Origin: Deltaproteobacteria bacterium
GTDB lineage: Bacteria; Myxococcota; UBA796; SXON01
DNA length: 9,777 nt
NCBI GenBank assembly: GCA_947483545.1
Contig: CANKNP010000193.1
Coordinates: 1 to 9,777 of the forward strand
Direction: 5' to 3'
Shown here: positions 6,102 through 9,777 of the stretch, in pieces
Layout: each line of letters opens with the position of its first letter
How positions within the stretch are numbered: the stretch's first letter is position 1
Notes under the pieces: model-generated
The model's database searches: none
What the model was told of the DNA's origin: nothing
The model's input: only the letters and a program-made list of their open reading frames with translations
Translations under genes and position numbers: made by a program

Positions 6102-7295
6102 CTACGATTGTCCCTCCGACCAGCTCCCCTTCACCTCGAGCCCACGCGGGCTGGCCGTCAGCATCACCGCACCCGCAATCGTGGTTCCGAGGCCCGCGGC
6201 GCCTACGACCGAACCGGCGATCATACCAGGCCGGAAATCGGAGATGAGATCGTTCCGCGTCTCAGCCTCCAGCCCGGGGCAGTCACAGCGTCCGTCCGAA
6301 ATGTCGCCGCCAAACCGGCGCCCGGCCATGTACTCCGCCAGGGTGAACAGCCCGCCCGCCGCCGCGATGGGCAGACCGATGGTCACCAGGGCCTTGCCCC
6401 GCGCCCGTCCCGCAGCGGCGTTCGCGACCCCTGGCAGCTCCGCCCAGGTTCCGTCAGGCCCACGGCGGTAGGTGTGCGAGCCCGTCCAAACTACAACCGA
6501 GCTGCCAGGTTCAAGCTGACTGAGCGCAGCATCCAGCACCGGCCGGCCGGCCTCGCTCTCTACGAGGCCTCCCGACGCCGCGAGCACCTGATCCGGCACC
6601 GCCAGCGCGAGTGGCCGCGAGCCGAACTCGACCACCCAGCTCATCAGCCCGCCGGCCTCGGTCTGAATCACGTGCTCGCCTTCGGTGAGAACCACCACCC
6701 CATCCACCACTGGGCGCGAGGCGCCGTCGATCCTCAGGCTCAGGAGCCCCTCACTGCCCGGCCCGAGGCGCAGGTTCGTTGACGAGCCCACCGTCGCGGC
6801 GACCGCCTCAAAGGCGGGTTTTGCGGCGATACCGTAGTCCGCGTGCCAACGAATGCTGGGGTTGAAGTCCAAGGCGCGGCGAAAATAGGCTTTGGCCTTG
6901 GCCACGTTCCCAAGCTCGCCGGCCGCCACGCCCGCGATGAAGTAGAGCTCCGGCACGGCGTCGGGGTTGAGCGGGGTCGAGAGACAGGCGAGGCTGGCGC
7001 TGAGCTTGTCGGCCTGGGCGACGACCTCCTCCCAACGCAGATCGAGGGCGAGGGAGGTCCAGCGGCGTACCTCGGGGAGCATGGTCTGGCCGTCAAGCGC
7101 GGGGCCGCTGCAGCTCCGGGGGGTGGCGCCGAGGAGCTGGAGCCCAGCGCCCCGGGAGGCGCCCTCTGGAGGTAGCGGGGCAAGCTCGGAGGCGAGGCTG
7201 CCGAGGTCCATCGACGCGCCTTGGAGGGCCTTCGTCGCATCGCCCGAGTAGAGAAGTGGTGCCGACGCGAAGGCCAAGGAGAACACGGGCATCAT
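6102..7295 (-). CDS. exported TPR and PEGA-like protein coupled to a Ser/Thr kinase
   Basis: A 397 aa protein of unknown function. The N-terminus MMPVFSLAFASAPLLYS looks like a signal peptide. Residues about 113-150 match a tetratricopeptide-like helical pair (ELYFIAGVAAGELGNVAKAK, then FRRALDFNPS). Residues about 183-215 form a short beta-rich stretch similar to PEGA domains (GLLSLRIDGASRPVVDGVVV, then GEHVIQ). Two hydrophobic helices at about 302-322 and 357-380, separated by a loop with C337 and C339, suggest membrane anchoring at the C-terminus. The start ATG (7293-7295) overlaps the kinase stop TGA (7292-7294) as ATGA; a second ATG follows at once (7290-7292). GGGAGG, 9 nt before the first ATG (7305-7310 on this strand), is a good ribosome site inside the kinase gene. 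It is therefore very likely co-expressed with the kinase and may act beside its extracytoplasmic part; that role is an inference. Domain calls are by eye. Confidence 0.8.
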   Translation of the reverse strand: MMPVFSLAFASAPLLYSGDATKALQGASMDLGSLASELAPLPPEGASRGAGLQLLGATPRSCSGPALDGQTMLPEVRRWTSLALDLRWEEVVAQADKLSASLACLSTPLNPDAVPELYFIAGVAAGELGNVAKAKAYFRRALDFNPSIRWHADYGIAAKPAFEAVAATVGSSTNLRLGPGSEGLLSLRIDGASRPVVDGVVVLTEGEHVIQTEAGGLMSWVVEFGSRPLALAVPDQVLAASGGLVESEAGRPVLDAALSQLEPGSSVVVWTGSHTYRRGPDGTWAELPGVANAAAGRARGKALVTIGLPIAAAGGLFTLAEYMAGRRFGGDISDGRCDCPGLEAETRNDLISDFRPGMIAGSVVGAAGLGTTIAGAVMLTASPRGLEVKGSWSEGQS

Positions 7296-9199
7296 GGGCA
7301 GGGGCCTCCCGACTGAAAGTCCCAGCAGAAGCGGGCACCCTCCGCGGGCACCTCGACCTTGCCGGAGTGGGTGGTGGTGCCATCGGTGAGGCTGACCGTG
7401 TGGCTGCCCACAGGGGTCTTGAAGCGCGCCGGGGTCTGGCCCACCTTGACGCCGTCGACCAGCACGGTTGCACCCGCGGGGATCGAGGAGGCTCGGAGCT
7501 CCGCGATTGTCGGTGCCGCTGCGGCCGGCGGCGGCGCAGCAGCAACCGGGGCTGTGGTGACGACAGCGGGCGCGCTGGTCGTGAGGGCCAGCTCGCCGCG
7601 CGAGGGACGGGATGGCGACGTCTTCTCCACCTTTGTGCCGGTGTTTCCGGTCATGGTCGCCGCTGCCGGGGTAACTACGGGGGTCGCGATGGCGGTGGGG
7701 GAGAGGTCGGCCGGGGTCTCGGGTGCCGCGGTAGTCGGCGCCGGGGGCACGGCTGGCGACGGATCCGGCGGCGGGTCCTCCGGCGCGGTGAGCACCGCAT
7801 CGACCGACGGCGTCGCCTCCTTCCCGTGCTCCTCATCCGCCCGGTCGAGCGACAGAAAGGCCCCGAAGGTCCCGAGACAGAGGAGCGCCGCGAAAACGAT
7901 CCACCGTGCGCGTTGTGAAACGGGGTGCGTTGAGCCACTGCCGACCCCTGGCCCGCTGCCCGCCTCGACGTCCGTTCGCGAAACGGGGCCGAGGGTCAGA
8001 TTCGCGGCAGGCTCGGCCGAAAGTGGGCCACCCGGCTGCGTGCCTATCGGGGGCGGCTCGGGGACCACGACGCTACGTGCGACGGGGGCGAGCGTCTGGT
8101 GACGCTCGGGGTCGGGCGCGAGAGACGCCGGGGCGACGTGGCCGGCGACGAGGTCTTGTGGGAGCAGCGAGTCAGGAGGCGGGAGCGTGCCCGACAGATC
8201 CACGGTGTGGGCGCTGGTGGGCGAGTTGGCGGCGGCGTCGAGTGCCGGCCGTTGTGTGGGCCCCGTGACGGGGACCGCCGTGACTCCCACGGCTCCTTGG
8301 CCGGGCGCCACCTCATCGAGCAGATCCGCTGAGAACGCCATGGTCGCGGCGACGGCGGCACGCGGGGGGACCAGACGCGGCCGTCCTTCGGGGTCCACCC
8401 GTCGTTCGAGGTCGGCGAGCAGCTCGCCGCAGTCGGGGTACCGGTCGTGTGGGGAGATCGCGAGGCAGGTACGTACAAGCTCGGAAAAGCCCGGGGGACA
8501 CGCCTCCATCGGCGGCAGATCCCCCGCGACCTGTCGGGAGATCACGCTGATCGGGTTGTCACCCACGTAGGCCCGGCGCCCGGCGACAAGCTCGTAGAGG
8601 ATGGCCCCGAGCGCGTAGATATCGGCCCGTTGATCCACATTTTTGGCGTCCGTGGCCTGCTCGGGTGCGAGATAACCCGGGGTGCCGAAGCCGATGCCCG
8701 TCCGGGTGGCCCCCTCTTCGTTCAAGGCCTTCACGAGGCCAAAATCACAGATCATCGGGCGGTGGCCGCCGCGAATCGGCGCGAGCAGGATGTTGCCGGG
8801 TTTGAGATCCCGATGCACCACGCCGATGTGGTGGGCGGCGTCCACTCCGTCGACGATGCCGCGAAACAGGTTCAGCGCTCGTACGAGCGGGATCGGCGTC
8901 TCCAAGTAGGTGGCGAGCGAAGGCCCGTCCACAAAGCGCATGAGCAAGCCGGGAAAACCGTTGACGTTGAGCACGTCGGTCACTGCGACGATGTTCGGAT
9001 GGTCGAGCCGAGCCTGGATCCGGCCCTCCAACATCAGCCGCGCGAGGAGGTTTTCGCGTAGGACCTGGAGGATCTTCAGCGCGTGCTGGGTGTCCAAAGA
9101 CAGGTGCCGCACCCGATAGACGGTGCCCATGCCGCCTTCTCCAAGGACCCCCTCGACGCGATAGCGCTCAATCTCGTCGCCGATCTGGATGGGCCTCAT
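7292..9199 (-). CDS. Hanks-type Ser/Thr protein kinase with transmembrane helix and C-terminal PEGA-like domain
   Basis: Transmembrane protein kinase of 635 aa that phosphorylates Ser/Thr of itself and of unknown targets. The cytoplasmic kinase domain (about 12-268) has all key motifs: glycine loop GEGGMGTVY (20-28), ATP-anchoring K42 in ALKIL, helix-C E58, catalytic HRDLKPGN (129-136, D131), DFG (152-154), and activation segment TRTGIGFGTPGYLAPEQ (165-181) with likely regulatory Thr 165, 167 and 173. A low-complexity cytoplasmic linker (about 270-430) carries a repeated T-L-[AG]-P-V-[AS]-R-[ST] motif at 369-376 and 402-409. The membrane helix is at about 432-451. A Pro/Ala/Thr-rich outer stalk (452-565) leads to a PEGA-like beta domain (about 571-622, IPAGATVLVDGVKVGQTPARF) ending with C625 and C634. 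ATG 9199 places the kinase core where expected. It is coupled to the downstream TPR/PEGA-like gene by ATGA and follows a TPR gene on the same strand after 231 bp. Such kinases are common in Myxococcota. It should be active; signal and substrates are unknown. Confidence 0.95.
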   Translation of the reverse strand: MRPIQIGDEIERYRVEGVLGEGGMGTVYRVRHLSLDTQHALKILQVLRENLLARLMLEGRIQARLDHPNIVAVTDVLNVNGFPGLLMRFVDGPSLATYLETPIPLVRALNLFRGIVDGVDAAHHIGVVHRDLKPGNILLAPIRGGHRPMICDFGLVKALNEEGATRTGIGFGTPGYLAPEQATDAKNVDQRADIYALGAILYELVAGRRAYVGDNPISVISRQVAGDLPPMEACPPGFSELVRTCLAISPHDRYPDCGELLADLERRVDPEGRPRLVPPRAAVAATMAFSADLLDEVAPGQGAVGVTAVPVTGPTQRPALDAAANSPTSAHTVDLSGTLPPPDSLLPQDLVAGHVAPASLAPDPERHQTLAPVARSVVVPEPPPIGTQPGGPLSAEPAANLTLGPVSRTDVEAGSGPGVGSGSTHPVSQRARWIVFAALLCLGTFGAFLSLDRADEEHGKEATPSVDAVLTAPEDPPPDPSPAVPPAPTTAAPETPADLSPTAIATPVVTPAAATMTGNTGTKVEKTSPSRPSRGELALTTSAPAVVTTAPVAAAPPPAAAAPTIAELRASSIPAGATVLVDGVKVGQTPARFKTPVGSHTVSLTDGTTTHSGKVEVPAEGARFCWDFQSGGPCP

Positions 9200-9372
9200 C
9201 GCGGTACCACGCCGCGGGATGGAGACGGAAAAGTCGGCTCAGACACAGTCATCGGAGGCACTTGCTAACCAGAGGCGCCGCTCCCGGCCCGGACGATTCG
9301 GGCTCGTGCAGGTCCCGTTCTGATCAGGGGCGTCGGTTCTCCTGACCAGACCCTCTCACTCAGCTATTTCGA

Positions 9373-9391
9373 GGCCACGAATCAAGTGGCC
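9373..9391 (-). terminator. inverted repeat downstream of the TPR gene, possible terminator
   Basis: GGCCAC (9373-9378) and GTGGCC (9386-9391) form a perfect 6 bp stem around a 7 nt loop, 40-58 nt past the TPR stop on the minus strand. No T-run follows it, so it may be a terminator, a transcript-stabilising hairpin or a protein site upstream of the kinase. It shares bases 9390-9391 with the next palindrome, so the two hairpins exclude each other in part. Confidence 0.35.
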
Positions 9392-9405
9392 GGGAGTTCT
9401 CCCGG
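9390..9405. repeat. 16 bp near-perfect palindrome upstream of the kinase gene
   Basis: CCGGGAG (9390-9396), TT, CTCCCGG (9399-9405) is a palindrome with 7 bp arms; as RNA it would fold as a 6 bp stem with a 4 nt loop. It lies between the TPR stop (9431) and the kinase start (9199). It is either the first arm of a tandem terminator for the TPR gene or an operator. Confidence 0.45.
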
Positions 9406-9430
9406 GCGGAATCCGGGGGTTCAGGGGTGA

Positions 9431-9777
9431 TTATCGTCTCTCCGGCGGCGTCGTGGCCAGGAGCCCCGCGAGTTTCAGGCGCGCGTCCGAGGCGAGGGCG
9501 TGGCCCGGGGCCAGCTCGACAAAACGCTGGAGGTGTACGGTCGCCTCGAGGGTCTGCCCCGTCTCCCACGCGAGGAGCCCGAGGTTCAGGTGAGCGAGCG
9601 GATCGTCTGGGCAGGCCTCCAACGTGCGTTGCCAGCCGGAGAGCGCCTTCCGCCACGCCCCCCGGCGGTGCTCGAGGCCCGCCAGGTTGTTCTGCGCCGC
9701 GCAGCTCTTGGGGTCGGCCCGGAGCGCGCTCCGCCATGCCGCCTCGGCGTCGTCGTCACGGCCGGTCTCGGCCAGCA
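9431..9777 (-). CDS. TPR-repeat protein, C-terminal part (partial, 5' end outside window)
   Basis: The frame is open on the minus strand from the window edge to TAA at 9431-9433, giving the last 114 residues. At least two and probably three tetratricopeptide repeats are visible. One is AEAAWRSALRADPKS followed by AAQNNLAGLEHRRGAWRKAL. The next is GWQRTLEACPDDPLAHLNLG, then LLAWETGQTLEATVHLQRFV and ELAPGHALASDARLKLAGLL. These follow the TPR pattern of small residues at positions 8 and 20 and Pro near the repeat end. A TTG at 9620-9622 is an internal Leu, not the start. TPR proteins are scaffolds; this one lies upstream of the kinase on the same strand, as TPR genes often do near myxobacterial kinases, but 231 bp separate them. 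With the N-terminus missing, localisation and any extra domain are unknown. Confidence 0.85.
   Translation of the reverse strand, partial: LAETGRDDDAEAAWRSALRADPKSCAAQNNLAGLEHRRGAWRKALSGWQRTLEACPDDPLAHLNLGLLAWETGQTLEATVHLQRFVELAPGHALASDARLKLAGLLATTPPERR

Noticed and set aside
7359..8102. Plus-strand frame of 247 codons opposite the kinase
   Set aside because: It mirrors the low-complexity Pro/Ala/Thr stalk and linker of the kinase; its Val/Gly/Ala-rich product is what the complement of such a sequence yields.
9360..9737. Minus-strand frame of 125 codons over the TPR gene
   Set aside because: Its Arg/Pro-rich product is an out-of-frame reading of the TPR gene, whose own frame shows clear repeats and is open to the window edge.
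1..9777. CRISPR array, tRNA, transposon ends or phage genes
   Set aside because: I found no regularly spaced repeats, cloverleaf, transposase motifs or phage structural genes anywhere in the window.

Overview
The window is GC-rich (roughly two-thirds G+C by eye) and densely packed with genes, and every long reading frame shows the third-position G/C preference of such a genome. Several things together point to a Gram-negative, predatory- or social-type deltaproteobacterium such as a member of Myxococcota. These are an ExbB/ExbD pair, a class A penicillin-binding protein of PBP1b type, a small outer-membrane beta-barrel, a Hanks-type Ser/Thr kinase with an extracytoplasmic PEGA-like domain, and TPR proteins. 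The lineage is an inference from gene content; no rRNA or other marker is present.

Layout. Positions 1-2246 (+) form one tight operon. It holds the 3' end of an unrecognised gene, an ExbB/TolQ-family proton channel, an ExbD/TolR-family partner that overlaps it by 23 nt, and rsmI, which starts on a TTG overlapping the exbD-like stop by 3 nt. Positions 2223-3140 (-) encode a membrane-anchored SGNH-hydrolase-like protein whose end converges on rsmI with a 24 bp overlap. A 59 bp divergent spacer with two copies of an 8 bp palindrome separates it from 3200-3625 (+), a small secreted beta-barrel protein. Positions 3692-6067 (+) encode a bifunctional PBP1b-like peptidoglycan synthase. After a 34 bp convergent gap with a GC hairpin, the minus strand carries 6102-7295 (secreted or anchored TPR/PEGA-like protein), preceded in transcription by 7292-9199 (Ser/Thr kinase). 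The two share an ATGA stop/start overlap. A 231 bp non-coding gap with stacked inverted repeats separates the kinase from the 3' part of a TPR protein (9431-9777, -), which runs off the window.

Functionally the window is mostly about the cell envelope: a proton-driven energising pair, a wall synthase, an outer-membrane barrel, an envelope-facing SGNH-like protein and a transmembrane kinase with a likely extracytoplasmic partner. RsmI is a housekeeping 16S rRNA modification enzyme that sits in the first operon.

I see no CRISPR array, transposon, phage gene, tRNA or rRNA, and no clear defence island. The items most worth a second look are the coupled kinase/TPR-PEGA pair, the SGNH-like protein with altered catalytic residues, the compact UB2H-like region of the PBP, and the paired palindromes in the divergent spacer. 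None of these is proof of a new system.
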